This document shows positions 11,750 through 24,238 of a stretch of 64,000 nt of DNA, piece by piece. This DNA comes from Adenophora triphylla var. japonica. Taxonomy: Eukaryota > Streptophyta > Magnoliopsida > Asterales > Campanulaceae. Position numbers and translations under genes: made by a program. Where the stretch lies: positions 620,001 through 684,000 of the forward strand of contig JAFEMH010000078.1 of the NCBI GenBank assembly GCA_022495995.1. The letters are read 5' to 3'. The notes under the pieces were generated by a model that saw only the letters and a program-made list of their open reading frames with translations, ran no database searches and was not told the DNA's origin. Each line of letters begins with the position of its first letter. Position 1 is the first letter of the stretch.

Positions 11750-12766
11750 CGGGGTTCAGTCCCATCCCCAACCTAGATTTTTGAACTAGAGCAAATTCTA
11801 GCCCTTTGGTTAAAGGATCACCGTGTTATCCTTGGTACCAACATAATCAACTATCACCTTCCGAGACACAAGATCCCTTATAGATTTTAATCTAATTTGG
11901 ATGTGTCTCCTAGTTTTACTGATTGTACTTGACACTTTTCGGTTTCTCAATTGTGGCAGTGTTGTCACAATGTACAGAGATAACAGGCATGGGCTTACTG
12001 ACCATGGGCAACTCAGACATAAGTCCTCGAAGACATTCAGCTTCAAATCCAGTAGTGTCAAGGGCAACTAATTCGGCCTCAAATGTAGGCCTAGACAACA
12101 GAGTTTGTTTGGTCGACCTCCAAGCGACTGCAGCTCCGCCTAAGGTGAAAACATACCCCGTACAGCCATAACTCCCGGAGTTATAGGCAATCCAGCTTGC
12201 ATCACTATATCCTTCAAGAACAGAAGGATATTTTCCGTAATGCAGCCCAAGGGAAATCGTTCCCTTCAAGTACTTGAGAACTCTATCAAGAGCTTCCCAA
12301 TGTGCTTTACTTGGACATTGAGTATATCTAGCCAACCTAGTAACCGAGTAGGATATATCCGGTCTAGTACAATTGGCAAGATACATCAAACTTCCAATAA
12401 TTTGAGAATATCTCAACTGAGCCATCGGTACTCCACTTTCATTCTTAGTAAGAGCAGATGAAGGGTCATATGGAGTCTTAGCCACTTTGCAATTCTTATA
12501 ACCAAATTTCTCAATTACACTTTCAGTATAATGAGATTGCGATATGGTTATGCCACTAGATGAACGAGTCAACTTAAGGCCAAGAATCACACTTGCTACT
12601 CTCATATCTTTCATCTCAAACTTACTTTTCAAGAATTCCTTAGTAGTATTAATTATCCTCATATCCGTTCCAAACAACAGAATATCATCGACATACAGAC
12701 ATAAGACAATACTACTATCACCAATACTCTTGCTATAAACACACTTATCAAACTCATTAGTAACAA
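11750..12766 (-). pseudogene. Copia reverse transcriptase C-half and RNase H
   Basis: Minus-strand translation resumes beyond the Helitron with VTNEFDKCVYSK and LCLYVDDILLFGTD (the catalytic DD). It continues through KFEMKDMRVASVILGLKL, the YRQIIGSLMYL-type block (here YSQIIGSLMYL) and RNase H DASWIAYNSGSYGCTGYVF. The end is frame-shifted: TRRHIQIRLKSIRDLVSRK lies in another frame, and a remnant of the terminal DPLTKGLE-like block ends near 11750. It is broken by the Helitron and a frameshift. Confidence 0.88.
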
Positions 12767-12780
12767 CTAGTGATACACCC

Positions 12781-12795
12781 GTGCGTTAAACGCAC
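12781..12795 (-). terminator. Helitron 3' hairpin
   Basis: A perfect 7-bp-arm palindrome lies 10 nt before the CTAG end. Helitrons use such a hairpin as a rolling-circle termination signal. Confidence 0.7.
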
Positions 12796-13122
12796 TGAAA
12801 AAAACTATTTCAAAGAAAGTATTTTAAAAAATTACTTAGGTATAAAATTATGAACATTAAATGTGTGTAAATTCAAATTGACAGGAATTGAAGCTTCATT
12901 TTAGTATGTGTTTATTTCGTTCATTTTTTTATTAAACTTAACAAATAGTTATAAATATGCATATTAATGAGGGTATTTCATTCCGTGTGAAGGTATTTAA
13001 TGAATCTATTTAATGAAAGTTTGAAAATGTACTTAGTCTATATTTCGTCTAGGTGCAAGTTTTGGAGGGAAAATGAGTGAACTCAATTATATATTTCGTC
13101 TATGCACTTGAGCCATTATATA

Positions 13123-13299
13123 CTCCACCGTTCCTAAAAGATTGTCCTGTTGTACATTTTACAATTATTAAGGAAGAGCTTCACCTTCTTGTACTTTAGT
13201 AGATTTGCACTAACATTCATGCCTAAGTTTAGAAATGGGACACACTTTTTGGGACAAGTCAAAATGGCAAATGAGACAATCTTTCAGGGAGGGAGGGAG
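13123..13299. mobile_element. Stowaway-like MITE inside the Helitron
   Basis: The 177-bp unit has ends CTCCACCGTTCCTAAAAGAT and, inverted, CTCCCTCCCTCCCTGAAAGAT, flanked by TA. The CTCCCTCCGTYCC terminus marks Stowaway (Tc1/mariner) MITEs. Both ends have drifted. Confidence 0.7.
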
Positions 13300-13732
13300 T
13301 ATATATTGATATTGATATTGATTGATTGATATTGATTATTGTTTCTAAACACCAACTCAATATAGGTTCGAGATATAATAGGGTCATTTTGCTGTGCTCC
13401 ATTTCTAACTTTTAAGAAATCCAACTCCGTTTGATCAGACTTTTGCGGCTATCAAATTACAAAATGAAAAGTATTCCCGTAGTTGATTTAGGGGAAAGAG
13501 ATTGATAAATTAGTGTGTGTGTATACATGTGGGTGGATATCATTTTCTATTTCAATTGTTTTGATAAATTATGAAGTTGATAAGACATTATAAAAAGGCT
13601 CCATACATATGTTAGCAACCTGCATGTAGTTTCTGTGTTATGATTCGCTAGTGTGCCTTATACATATACATCTGGTTGTATGTGTAGTCATTTGGAAATG
13701 CATATTAATCATGTAAAAATTTTTTTTTGCAG

Positions 13733-13786
13733 ATTTATCACATGAAAATGATAAAAGGAAGCCAAGAGCATGCTCTTGCTGAAGCT
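13733..13786 (+). other. Possible captured exon in the Helitron
   Basis: A pyrimidine tract and TTGCAG precede, and GTAAGT follows, a stop-free 54-bp segment encoding IYHMKMIKGSQEHALAEA. Both splice signals are good matches to plant consensus. Helitrons often capture gene pieces, here in opposite orientation to the element. The source gene was not recognised, and the match may be chance. Confidence 0.3.
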
Positions 13787-14959
13787 GTAAGTTCCTCTAT
13801 TCGTTTTATATATTGTAGTGACTTTAAATTTATTTGCCAAATTTACAGTATATCAATTTTTTGTACACTTACTCAGTTACTTGTGACAAGTCCAGTATTC
13901 TATTTTGGGATATGTTTAACTAATGTTTGTCAATCTGTATACATTTTCTACTTTAACCTACATATGTTATATAGCATTATAGGCACCTTGCTTATATATG
14001 TGTTTGTGTTTGTGTGTTTGAGTTTCATAAGAAATAAGATTGACCAGATCAAGTGACAATTAGCTCGAGATGGAGCTTCATTTCGAATGTCATTGAAGAA
14101 AGTAACAACCAAAGACAATTTTACTTGGTTATTATGCCGAGTATAATGATATTTTGTAGAATGAAGATAAAAGCAAATAGTTGGAAACAAAGAAAGTTTA
14201 TAAAGTGGAGTAAGACAACTCTTCCTATTCTCGGGCATCATTTATGGTTTTTCATTTTCTAAAAATTGAATAATTTATTTCTTTTTATATCAAAGTTGCT
14301 AATATTTACTTTCTTATGTATGCATATAAAAGTTTCATATTTTTATTTTTAGCAAAAAAAATTCATATGTAATATTTAGCTTATTTATCAAGTTTGTAGA
14401 TCTAATTTTTTGTAATGCTATTTTTTCAAAAAGTTGTAATTAGCCTATTTATTAATATGTTAAGTGTCCATTTAACTTATTTATCAGGTTTGTAGATCTA
14501 ATTTTTGTAATGCTATTTTCAAAAAGTCGTATTTTCATTTTTTTTTAATAATCTATTTTTATGACAACTTTGTAATAAACTAAACTCTTGAGTATTTTTA
14601 TTTGAATGTGTTCAGGTTGCTGAAATGTGTAAGCAGCTAATGTTCATAACTGTTCTTATTTTCGAAAGCTGCACTAAATAAATGTTTTGAAGTTTGTAAT
14701 ATTTAATGCCTCTTAAATGACTTATTAATCATCACATGCATGCTCACACTCATCGAAACATAATTATTGAGGTTAATAAATAAATTTTATTTTTCATAAA
14801 TTAATGGGATATTTTCAGATTATTTAATATCTAATAGGGGTGTACTTAATAACTGGCCTTGTAATGAGAATGAATGTAGTCAATATTGAGTCTAGTTGCA
14901 TGTTATGGTGGGAAAAAGGTGGGTGTGTTGAGTGCTTTGCACTTCAATCTTTATATAGT

Positions 14960-16883
14960 TATAAAAGCCAAACGATGAGACAATTTTATCAAATTTCTCA
15001 TGCCACTGCTTAGGGGCTTGTTTGAGTCCATACAAGGACTTAACAAGTTTACAAACCTTTTTCTCATTGCCAGGGGCCTCAAAACCTTCAGGTTGATCCA
15101 TATAAATTTCTTCCTCTAGATCGCCATGCAAGAAGGCGGTCTTAACATCCATCTGATGGATAGGAAGATCATATACAGAGGCCAATACGATAAGCATTCA
15201 GATTGTAGTCATTCTAGCAACTGGCGAATAGGTATCGAAATAGTCTATTCCCTCCATTTGCTTGAATCCCTTAGCCACTAACCTAGCCTTAAACTTGTCA
15301 ACGGTTCCATCCGGTTTCAGTTTCCTTTTGAAGACCCACTTACATCCTATCGTGCTACAACCAGGAGGGAGATCGACCAATTTCCATGTCCCATTAGAGA
15401 CAATAGAATCCATCTCACTCTTAACAGCATCCTTCCACTGCTTGGCATCAGAAGTAGCCATAGCAGCTTTGAAGGTTAGAGGATCACCCTCGACATTGTA
15501 AGTGATGAAATCACTTCCAAAATCCTTGGTGGTCCTTGCCCGTTTTCTCCTTCTTGGTTCAATCTCATCGTCAGAATGAGTTGCACTGGAATCAACCCCC
15601 ACATTTGTCAGCTCCTCTACTTGAGCAGGAATGGAATTAGTGGTTGGGTTAGATTCCTTAGGAAGTCCGTCCTTCATAGGAAACACATCCTCAAAAAATG
15701 TTGCATCACGTAACTCAACTATAGAGTTCACATCTATGCCAGAAATTTCAGATTTGATAATAAGAAATCTCAATGCATAACTAGTTTCAGAATAACCTAT
15801 AAAGATAGCATCAACAGTTTTAGGTCCAAGCTTTTTCCTTTTATGTGCGGGTACAAGTACCTTTGCAAGGCACCCCCACACTTTTAAGTGTTTCAAGCTA
15901 GCCTGTCGACCTCTCCAAAGTTCAAACGGACTTTCCTTTCTATGTTTAGGAGGGACTCTATTCAGAATATGGCAAGCCGTATTCAAAGCCTCTCCCCACA
16001 TATATTTGGGCAGTCCAGAACTTATGAGTAAACTGTTGATCATATCAGTAAGGGTTCTATTCTTACGTTCTGCAACACCATTTGATTGAGGGGTGTAGGG
16101 AGGAGTCTCTTCATGTACTATTCCATTTTCTTGGCAATAATACATGAAGGGGTTAGACTCATATTCACCTCCTCTATCAGACCTTAACCGTTTAAGTTTC
16201 TTGCCGGTTTGTGTTTCTGCTTCATTCTTAAATATAATGAATTTATCTAATGCTTCATCCTTAGAACTAAGCAAATAGACATAACAGTATTTACTAGCAT
16301 CATCAATAAAGGTGAGAAAGTATTTCTTTTTATCTTTGGTCAACACGCCATTAAATTCACAAATATCAGTATGAACTAAATCTAGAATTTCAGAATTTCT
16401 CACAACCGACTTAAACGGACCTTTTGTAGATTTAGCTTCAACACATACATGACACTTAGAATTCTTATCAATAGCATGTTTAGGAATAATATCTAAATTC
16501 ATCATTCTTTTCACAGAATCATAGTTAATATGTCCTAAACGACCATGCCAAACATTTGAAGATTCAATGGAATAAGAAACAGGATAATCAATAGAACTAA
16601 AATTATTGTGCGAACAAACATCAGTTTCAACTCTAATTTTAAATAAACCATCCGAGGAATAACCTTTCCCCACAAAACTACCAGAATTCAAAATTATGAC
16701 CTTATTACACTTAAATGAAATCTCAAATCCTTCCCTAACTAGACTAGAACCACTAATAATGTTGCGACGAATATCAGGAACGTGATACACTTGATGCAAG
16801 GTAAGAATGCGCCCATTAGGAAACCTCAGGTCCACGCGTCCAGTCCCAAGCACCTTTGCAGCACTAGAGTTCCCCATCGTCAT
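14960..16883 (-). pseudogene. Copia integrase and reverse transcriptase N-half
   Basis: One frame (16883-15198) holds the end of protease and the full integrase. It has the zinc-binding HHCC (WHGRLGH...CHVCVEAK), the DDE core (HTDICEF...DDAS...GIVHEETPPYTPQSNGVAERKNRTL) and the linker. It then enters reverse transcriptase (CKWVFKRKLKPDGTVDKFKA). A stop replaces an expected arginine at 15198-15200, after PVARMTTI. The frame then resumes as [26 protein letters not shown] to [11 protein letters not shown], and is cut by the Helitron near 14960. Confidence 0.92.
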
Positions 16884-17007
16884 CGATCTACCACGCTCAG
16901 CCGGTAAGACACAAATAGCAATTTATCGGCACAAACGTGCACATTTGCCCCGGTGTCGACTAGCCACTCGTTGGGTTCATAGACGGTAAATATTTCGGGA
17001 TAAGAAG
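16884..17007 (-). pseudogene. Copia protease remnant
   Basis: Between gag and integrase, a minus-strand frame reads EWLVDTGANVHVC with the aspartic-protease DTG triad (about 16950-16960). It is out of frame with both neighbours, so at least two frameshifts separate it from them. Confidence 0.75.
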
Positions 17008-17973
17008 TTACATACTTTGTAACATTGCGGGTCGAATCGTCAACTCCGGGTGCGTCGAGTCAGGATCATCATAATCCTTCGGACCCAACACCATGTTGAC
17101 AGCAGGATGGTCATCAGCAGAGGCTTGTGGTCCTTTTCCTTTCTTGGACGGGCAGTCCCTAGAAAAGTGTCCACCTTCTCCACAATTCCAGCAGTTATGT
17201 TTTGCTTTTGGCTTTCTAAAGTTATTTTTCTTAACTCTAAGTTTATCATGGTTTTCTTTATCCTTAGAGTGAGTTTTCACACCTTTTCCCTTAAACTTGC
17301 TTTTATCAGTTACCATATTAGCAACAGCCTCCACAAGTACGCTAGGTTGGTTACCATTATGCACCTCCTGAATCGCAATTGCATTCATCAACTCATTGAG
17401 TGTCAAACTTCCAGTACGATGCTTGAGGGTCATTCCGAATTCCCCCCAAGATCGAGGAAACTTCTCAATAATAGCCATGACAGCGAACTTGTCAGGAAGT
17501 TCCATGTCAGCATCCTTGAGTGATTGCAAAATGATTTGGAGTTCGTGCACTTGATCGGTAACCGACTTTCCCTTACTCATGTGATAATTCAGGAACTTTC
17601 CCTCTTGGTACTTTTCCACACCGGAGTCATCGGTGCTGTACTTCTTGGAAAGCGAATCCCACAGTGACGCAGCAGTGAGAGGAGCAGAGCAATAAACATC
17701 AAAGAGTGCATTCGACAAAGCTGACAGAATGCATTCTCGAACAACATCACCCTGCTCCTTCCACAGTTTAACAGCAGCCACATTAACTGGATCATCACCA
17801 TTCAGAGCGGGACACTTGGATGTCAGCATACCAGACATGCCCTTAATTGACAGCCAGATCTTCATGCGTTCAGACCAACGCTTGAAGTTCTTGCCACCGA
17901 ACTTCTCCGGAAGATCGGAGGTGTCAACTAGGGACTTAAAGAGAGAGCTAGAGGAACTACCAGACATGATCAA
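17008..17973 (-). pseudogene. Copia gag, open frame
   Basis: A 321-codon frame; the better start is probably the internal ATG of MSGSSSS at 17967. It contains the plant copia Gag capsid-like region (KFGGKNFKRWSERMKIWL), a basic stretch (about residues 230-260), and one CCHC zinc knuckle (CWNCGEGGHFSRDC). It stays open, but runs off as LQSM and stop rather than continuing into protease. The start lies only about 33 nt from the LTR. Confidence 0.88.
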
Positions 17974-17992
17974 ATAAACTATTTTCTCTTGA

Positions 17993-18754
17993 TTGGAAAT
18001 TAAATTATAAGCACCACGTATTAAACAAACAATTTAATCAACGGTAGGGGATTTATTGATCGGTTCGAACGTACCAATTAAGCCAATAGCAAAACCAAAA
18101 GCGATGGAACGAGGATCGGGAAAACAAAAACGAAACAAATAAACAAACGATTAGAAAACTTATCGTGATTTGATCGAGTCGCCTTAGGAAGGCGTCAGAG
18201 AAAATATTGCCCCCAATTGGTGCAACTCAGGTACAGACAAATTTCTCCGAGGATAAAACGATCACGGATTACGTACCACAAAGCAGCACACAGGTAGGTA
18301 ATCACCGGCGGTCCTATCTCAATCGCCTTGAATCTCACGAACGAATCTCTATGAACGGGAGTAATTTAGCAATGAATTAAAGCCAAGAGAATTGTGTTTC
18401 TCTTCTATAATTCATGTACCAAAAACGGCTGAGGAAAGTTTTTTATTTATACATATGGTAAAATTAGGTTTTAGACTCAAAGAGACCTAAAACACTGCTC
18501 CAAACTCGGTCCAGGAAAACACAGATCCGTTACAAGCGCGGCCGCCCTTGGGGATGGCGCGACCGCGCTAAGCTCCAGGAACTTATGGCGAAATCAAGGC
18601 AACCAAGCGCGGCCGCCCTGGACCTAAACGCGGCCGCCCTCCTTGGCAGAAACTTCGACGTGTTTTCCCCTTTGCCGAGAATCAGTTCAAGCCCAAGACA
18701 CCCCAAGGTCATGGATCTATGAACTTTCATACCACATATATAAAAAATCCAACA
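17993..18754 (-). mobile_element. 5' LTR of the minus-strand copia
   Basis: Near-copy of 10417-11184 with the same TATA and GC-word cluster (18535-18635). Its inner end reads TTGGAAAT instead of TGTTGGAAAT. The outer end CCAACA abuts target copy GGTTG (18755-18759). Confidence 0.9.
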
Positions 18755-18759
18755 GGTTG

Positions 18760-18985
18760 GAGGTTTATGGTGGGCTGGTACGTTGCTGAAGAGCCGACCT
18801 GGTATGTAGCACGCGAGAGGTTGGTTGCGGGGTAGTATTGTCTCCTGTTTGGGGAAATTTCTTTTGTTCGGTCAGCATGGTTGTGAGGTTAATCAAGGAT
18901 TCTTGGATGGGGGCAATAAGGGCAACCTGGGTTTGCATGCTCTCGGTTTGAACACGGAGACGGAGAGTTTGCAATTTTGATCACC
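18760..18985 (-). pseudogene. Gypsy gag remnant, right part
   Basis: The minus-strand frame contains LRLRVQTESMQTQVALIAPI, ending in TSPP at the copia insertion point. It is a hydrophilic, coiled-coil-like N-terminal Gag segment; the continuation is at 10416. No zinc knuckle or protease is present. Confidence 0.5.
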
Positions 18986-20649
18986 CACCCACTGAAGAGG
19001 AAGACAAACAATTGGGCCCAATAAAGATGACATTTTCAATCATAAAAAGTGACGTCCTTTTCTTAAACACATTATCAGTCCATTCACATTGGTGGTACTA
19101 TATTTAGCTCGGACAGTCTGGTCATGGACCAGCCCACTGCCCCACCACCACTAGTGACCAATCCACGTTTGTTTGTGAGAGTTTTGTCTTTTTTTTTTTT
19201 TTTTTTTTTAATAATAATTATTGTGAAAATGACTTTTTTTATACAAATATTTAATCTTGATAATAAATTTATATATTTTGACCACTTAAATTATCATTTT
19301 AACATTCTTATATGATTAAATTTGAATACCTCAATAAATATTTCTAAAATAACCTTGATGAGCTCATTATGAGTTTAAATGTAAAGTTAAAAAATAATGA
19401 GGATTTATAAACTCACCAAAAATATGAACACTTAGGGAGAAAGGTTTAGCTTTGTTTTGAGATTTGAGAAATGGAATACGAGTAACCATGTGAAAATGAA
19501 ATAACGCATGCAAAAAGTAGTCTAGTTTTTTTAAGCCCCTGAATTCCAAACCCTAGCTCACTAAAAACCCCAAATCTTCAATTTATTATTTTGATTGCAA
19601 GACATGGTTGAATCCCAATCCTTTTCCATCCGCCGTCCCCTTGCTCAGCAAATTCAGAATTTTAAAATCGCGTGGGTTTGATATTTAAAAAATATTGTAA
19701 ACAATAATAACAGTGAAAAATAACTTTATATATAAAAACAAAAAATATATATAATAGGTGAGTTAGGTAAAAAAAAATGGTCTTTTCGCTCGCACGACTT
19801 TGTTTGCATAGGTTTTTGAGTACTAGATAAACTGTGTATTCTTTTGTTTTTACCTTTCAATTTTAACTATTCTCTATCGAACTACCACTAATTTTGATAA
19901 TTACAAATAGGCCCAAAATTTATTTAAATATGGATAAAAATAAAATAAAAATGAAGACCTAGTTGAAAGGAGACAACATGATCCGGCCCCACCTCAGACA
20001 AAGCAAAACACAAAATATCTCCCTTTGACAACCAAAATAGAATCTTTAATCCAGTGGTTATATAACATGCCAAATATTTTTTGTCATTTAAGCATTAAAT
20101 ATATTATAATTTGGGTTAGTTAAGATTGTGAATAATCCCATTTAATTAATTATAAAGTTAAATGTGTTTTACTAATACATTTTAATCCCTAAAATCCAAT
20201 ATTTAATCACACACCTGTCAAGTTGGTCGACATTGTCTTCCTTGGACCACCACCACCACGCAAATTGCAAATGCAACACATGCTTCTTATTTCAGCAATT
20301 TCAAGTGGTGCAGAAGTTCATGGCCGACTTACAACTCACTCATGCGTCTACTTATTTCTAAATACATAAATATACTTATAAATATTTATTTATAATCATT
20401 TTTATTTAGAGTCAAAATCTCCGGAAAAAATTTAATTTTTTTCTAACATTTTAGAAAAAAAAAAAAACATGCTTTTTCAAATCGTAGTGACATTTTTATG
20501 ATCAACTGACACTTTTTTAAAAGTGCATAATGTTATTTTTTAAAATAAATGAACTTTCTTTCAAAATCATGACATTTTTATAAATAATCAAAACTTATTA
20601 CACCTCTTGACACTATTTATAACTAAAACTGATACTTATTATGATGCAC
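18986..20649. other. AT-rich intergenic sequence, no gene seen
   Basis: Contains a long T run (about 19189-19211) and AT-rich unique-looking sequence. From about 20450, words of the GACACTTTT / CTGACACT type recur; they continue at 40265-40460 on the other side of the copia array. No coding region or clear transposon ends were found. Confidence 0.5.
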
Positions 20650-20654
20650 ATAAC

Positions 20655-22041
20655 TGTTGGGAAAATTGTCTATTTGACAATAAATAAGGCTTTCTTGAAT
20701 TTAACGAAATGACAAATAAATAATGAAGCATAACATAATTAACGGGGCAGGAAATAAAGATAAGCTAGAATGCAAAAATTAAAGCAAACCGAGTAATTAA
20801 CGAAGTCGAGTCTTGTGTTGGACACAATCTTCGCAAGAAGATATTGCCCCGCACTGGTGCTAACGGTCTGCGGCAATCTTCTCTCAAGATAAAACGACTT
20901 TACAGTCATTAATAGGAGCACTCCAAATTAATGACTTCGGCGAACAAAATTCGTGTTTGACACTTCCAGACTTTGAAGAAGACTTATGCAACGAGATGCT
21001 TTATCTTCTAACAGATGATTTTAAGAATTCCGTTGAATTCTGTGACTGAATCCATAATTCAGTTAAATATCTAACTGAGTTAGTTAATTCTGTTAGATAA
21101 GTGATTCTCTACTTCTAGTGAGAGGAGAGATTGAACATGTGAAGTGAAAATTGAGTGAATGAATGAATTTGACAAACTAGTGGGGGTTATTTATAGTAGA
21201 TGAAGAGTTAGGGTGTCTCTTGGGAATAGGCACAATTGGTGTCTTGTGGATTCTGGACCATTGGATCAGATCTAGATGGAGGGAGGAGATCTGCTGGATC
21301 GACCCAACAGCCTTGACCCGCCTATTTGAAAAGGCATGGGTCACACCCACCTTTTCAAGAACCATCACAACCTTTTACTCCAATCCGGATACTCCCTTTG
21401 CTGAACCCACTGGGCCTCGCCCCAATCCACCCCCAAGCGGCCCACTCGCCAAAGACCCAAACGGACCTAGCCCAATTACCATGAACCAGAACCGAACCAC
21501 CTAAGCCGAACCCGCCTTGGACCGAATCGAACCATGAACCGAGCCAACTTTTGTCAAAAGTTTAAGGCTCCTTAGCTCCTAGCGACGATGCGAAGTGCGC
21601 CCTAAATCGCCCATTCCGCCTTTCGCGCGCTTCGCGGGTTGTGGGTCAATTTTAAGCTAGAACAAAACTAGCTCAATAGCCCACTTGGATGCATGATTGG
21701 CCCAATGGTCCAACTAGGTTGGCCCAAGGAGATCAACTTGATGTCTCCTTTCTTGGATGGATCCATTTATAAACTATCATTGCTTTACATCTTTAAGCAA
21801 TGTGGGATAACTATTACATATCCCATAAACTCTTCATATACCCATTTCTTTTTACATACTTTGAACATTAATTTCTCATTCACCACTTATTGGTTTTGAG
21901 AAAGTAAATATATCAAATTAATCTACTCCAAATGTAGATTATTAATATGCAATCAATTTCCATTTTCCTAAAATGGAACCCAATGGAATTCTTGATAAAA
22001 AATAGGTCAAACCTCACTTTTACAAAACCAAAATTAAAACA
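20655..22041 (-). mobile_element. Copia-array LTR 1
   Basis: 1387 bp, starts TGTTGGGAAAATTG and ends AATTAAAACA (drifted from AATTCCAACA). A minus-strand TATA (CTATAAATAA) lies at 21187-21196. The GC-rich cluster built on GCGAAGTGCGCC and CGCGCGCTTCGCGGG lies at about 21580-21640. Confidence 0.9.
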
Positions 22042-23033
22042 ATCTCCCACATGAATGACAAATTAATGCATGCATGAATGCAGACTCGTCTGGAAGTTTT
22101 GGCAAACTATTATTGCATCGGGATAGGTAGCTTATGGCCTTGAACCTTCCCTAGTGAAATACTATCAGATATACTAGCCATTTGGTAGCGAGACGCTTTG
22201 AACCAGTGACTGTATAGTGTATACCATGACAATAGTACTCACACAATAACAGCTCTAACACGTTTTGTTCTCACGTTTTGTCCATTTCGGCCCTGGACCG
22301 TTCTTGATTCATAAGTGTTTAAATTTAGAAGTGGCCTTATTACTTCTCACTTATATAGGTGATCTCCCATAAATAGTATCCTGCTATACTCCACCACTTA
22401 GGTATAGGAATCATTAAAAGCTTTAAGCTTACCCTCACCACACGTCATCAGGTGTTTTAGCACTTAGATGGCTTCTGAGAATGAGTTATAATAAGTTCTA
22501 AGTGCACATACTAGAATTTCCATAATTTAGTTGTCTCATTGAACCAAGGGCATGGGATCTCCAATTCTCAAGGTTGAGTGTCCACTATGGATTTCTTTGT
22601 TTGTGTGGGTTTTTAACTTCATTCCCCTTACCAGACAATTTGATCTCCTATTCATACCCTTTGGTATACGGATCCGTTTTTAACTTCACATGGCCAGTTG
22701 TGACAGTCTCATTTGAGATCAATTGTCTTATGGTAATATGTCAATGACCATTGTGTCTTTGACTTACCACGATGTTTTACACCTTTTTCTATTTTCTCAT
22801 TGTCGTCACAATGCCTTAGGTCATGTAGACACAAACTTATTTCACAAAGAAATATCTTCCAAGACCATTTAGCCTTTATCTTTATCTAATGCTATCGACT
22901 CAGATTCCTTATTGAATCGAGTTGTTCATGTTGTCTTGAAAGTTTGACACTGCTGCTCCATTTATTGTGAACACATTTTCACCTTGGAGTACAACTTTTA
23001 ATTTAGACTTTTAATCTCTCAAGAATGGTCAAT

Positions 23034-23560
23034 CCTTTCGAGTGATCAAATTCTTCTATCGGTCAGTTTCTTCGAGTGGTTATCATCTCTGTACCGGTCC
23101 GACTTCCCAAGTATTTAGTATCTCTAAGTGGTTTGACCTCCTTAGAGTCTATCTCTCAGGAATCTACCTTACAGAGATTACCTCTCAAGATTCTACCTTA
23201 TAGATTCTATCTCTCAAGAATCTATCTGTTATTTCTCAAGAATTTAACTTATTCGAGAGTCTATCTTTGAGAATTTATCTAACTCTTATGACTCTACCAT
23301 TAAAGAGTCTATCATTTTAAGAATCTTTCTCTTCAGATTCTATATCTCGAGAGTCTCGCTTTCGAGATCAATAATCTGCCTTTTCAGATTAACAATCCGT
23401 CTCAATAGAGTTTATTTCTCAAGATTGTTTTCCCTTTAGAAATCTATCTTTTGAAATTCTAACTCTCTTGACTACACTTCTTGAAAGTCTGCCTTAGGAC
23501 TTTATCTTTCAAGAGTTTTCCGTTTATAGATTCATCTTTCAAATACTTCCTTTTAAGGAC
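23034..23560. repeat. Degenerate TCTCAAGAATCT-type repeat field
   Basis: Words such as CTATCTCTCAAGAATCTA and ATTCTACCTTATAGA recur in drifted copies about 20-30 bp apart. The same field occurs in internal B at about 36290-36800. It replaces the region where copia reverse transcriptase/RNase H would be expected. Confidence 0.6.
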
Positions 23561-23869
23561 ATATTTGTAACTCAACGGTTCGCATTATGGAAGAAAATCA
23601 ACCAACTTCCAAATGTATGATGAACTATTCATTTAAATGTTAACAACATTATTTAACAGTTTTCGTTTAATTTTCTACCATAGAAAATTAGGACCAAAAG
23701 ACTAGCTTCTTTTGTCCACAAACTGTGTCTTAGTTCATCTTACTATTAAGATAAATCTTTTACAGTTTTATAAGTTCTCTTCTTAAACTTATATTATTTC
23801 CTTTTTACTTCAAGGAAATATGATTTCAAGGAATACCAAATTCCTTGTCTTAGGCTTAAGTACTTCTAC

Positions 23870-24238
23870 TTAGCTCGTACCCCCACACTTGAAGTATTTA
23901 TAAAACGTCTTACGATTATGCCATAATCTGTAATTAGTTTTATCAAATCCTTTCTTGGGTATCTCATTAAAATTGACAGTACAGCTTCCCCCCACAAATT
24001 TGGTTAAGCCAGAGCTTATTGCATTTATCATCTCTTTAGGGGTATGATTCTTGCATTTAGCTACTGCATTAGACTGAGTTGAATATGTTGCGATCGTTTG
24101 ATGAATACTGCCGGAAACCTCACAAATATCCTCAAACGGCGCCGCATATTCCCTCATTCTAGCTTTTCGAATCTTCTTTATATTAAGTTGATTCGTCAAC
24201 TTCATTCTTATAAGTTTGGAAAGCCTCCAAGGCTTCAT
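23870..24238 (-). pseudogene. Copia integrase core remnant (copy A)
   Basis: The 122-codon frame keeps the copia integrase order: an eroded RxDRGGEY region (MREYAAPFEDIC), then SGSIHQTIATYSTQSNAVAKCKNHTPKEMINA and KTFYKYFKCGG. Key residues are substituted; the expected NGVAERKNRT reads NAVAKCKNHT. It is inactive but still open. An identical frame exists at 37133-37501. Confidence 0.85.

Larger units (their letters stand above)
12767..14959 (-). mobile_element. Non-autonomous Helitron inserted in copia reverse transcriptase
   Basis: Read on the minus strand, the 3' end has a 15-nt palindrome (GTGCGTTTAACGCAC, + 12781-12795), then about 10 nt, then CTAG followed by T: the Helitron 3' hallmark. 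The 5' end reads ACTATATAAAGATTGAAG where a TC start is expected, so the first base appears mutated. Removing 12767-14959 restores the copia frame (SSFGFYIVTNEFDKC). There is no target duplication, as expected of Helitrons, and no Rep/helicase. The 5' border is inferred from frame restoration. Confidence 0.75.
10412..18759 (-). mobile_element. Complete minus-strand Ty1-copia retrotransposon
   Basis: LTRs at 10417-11184 and 17993-18754 share TGTTGGAAATT...AAAATCCAACA ends and are flanked by a perfect 5-bp duplication, GGTTG. On the minus strand the order is 5' LTR, short leader, gag, protease, integrase, reverse transcriptase, RNase H, polypurine tract (GTGGGGGAT) and 3' LTR. A Helitron interrupts the reverse transcriptase. 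There is no tRNA-Met-type TGGTATCAGAGC primer site. The leader is only about 33 nt and is complementary to part of the LTR (see findings). The right LTR has lost about 3 nt at its inner edge. Confidence 0.92.

Noticed and set aside
17980..17993. Deleted primer-binding site in the minus-strand copia
   Set aside because: First read as a deletion because TGGTATCAGAGC is absent. The same short leader layout in the second copia family, with complementarity to the LTR, makes a non-tRNA primer site more likely; only about 3 nt are lost at the LTR edge.
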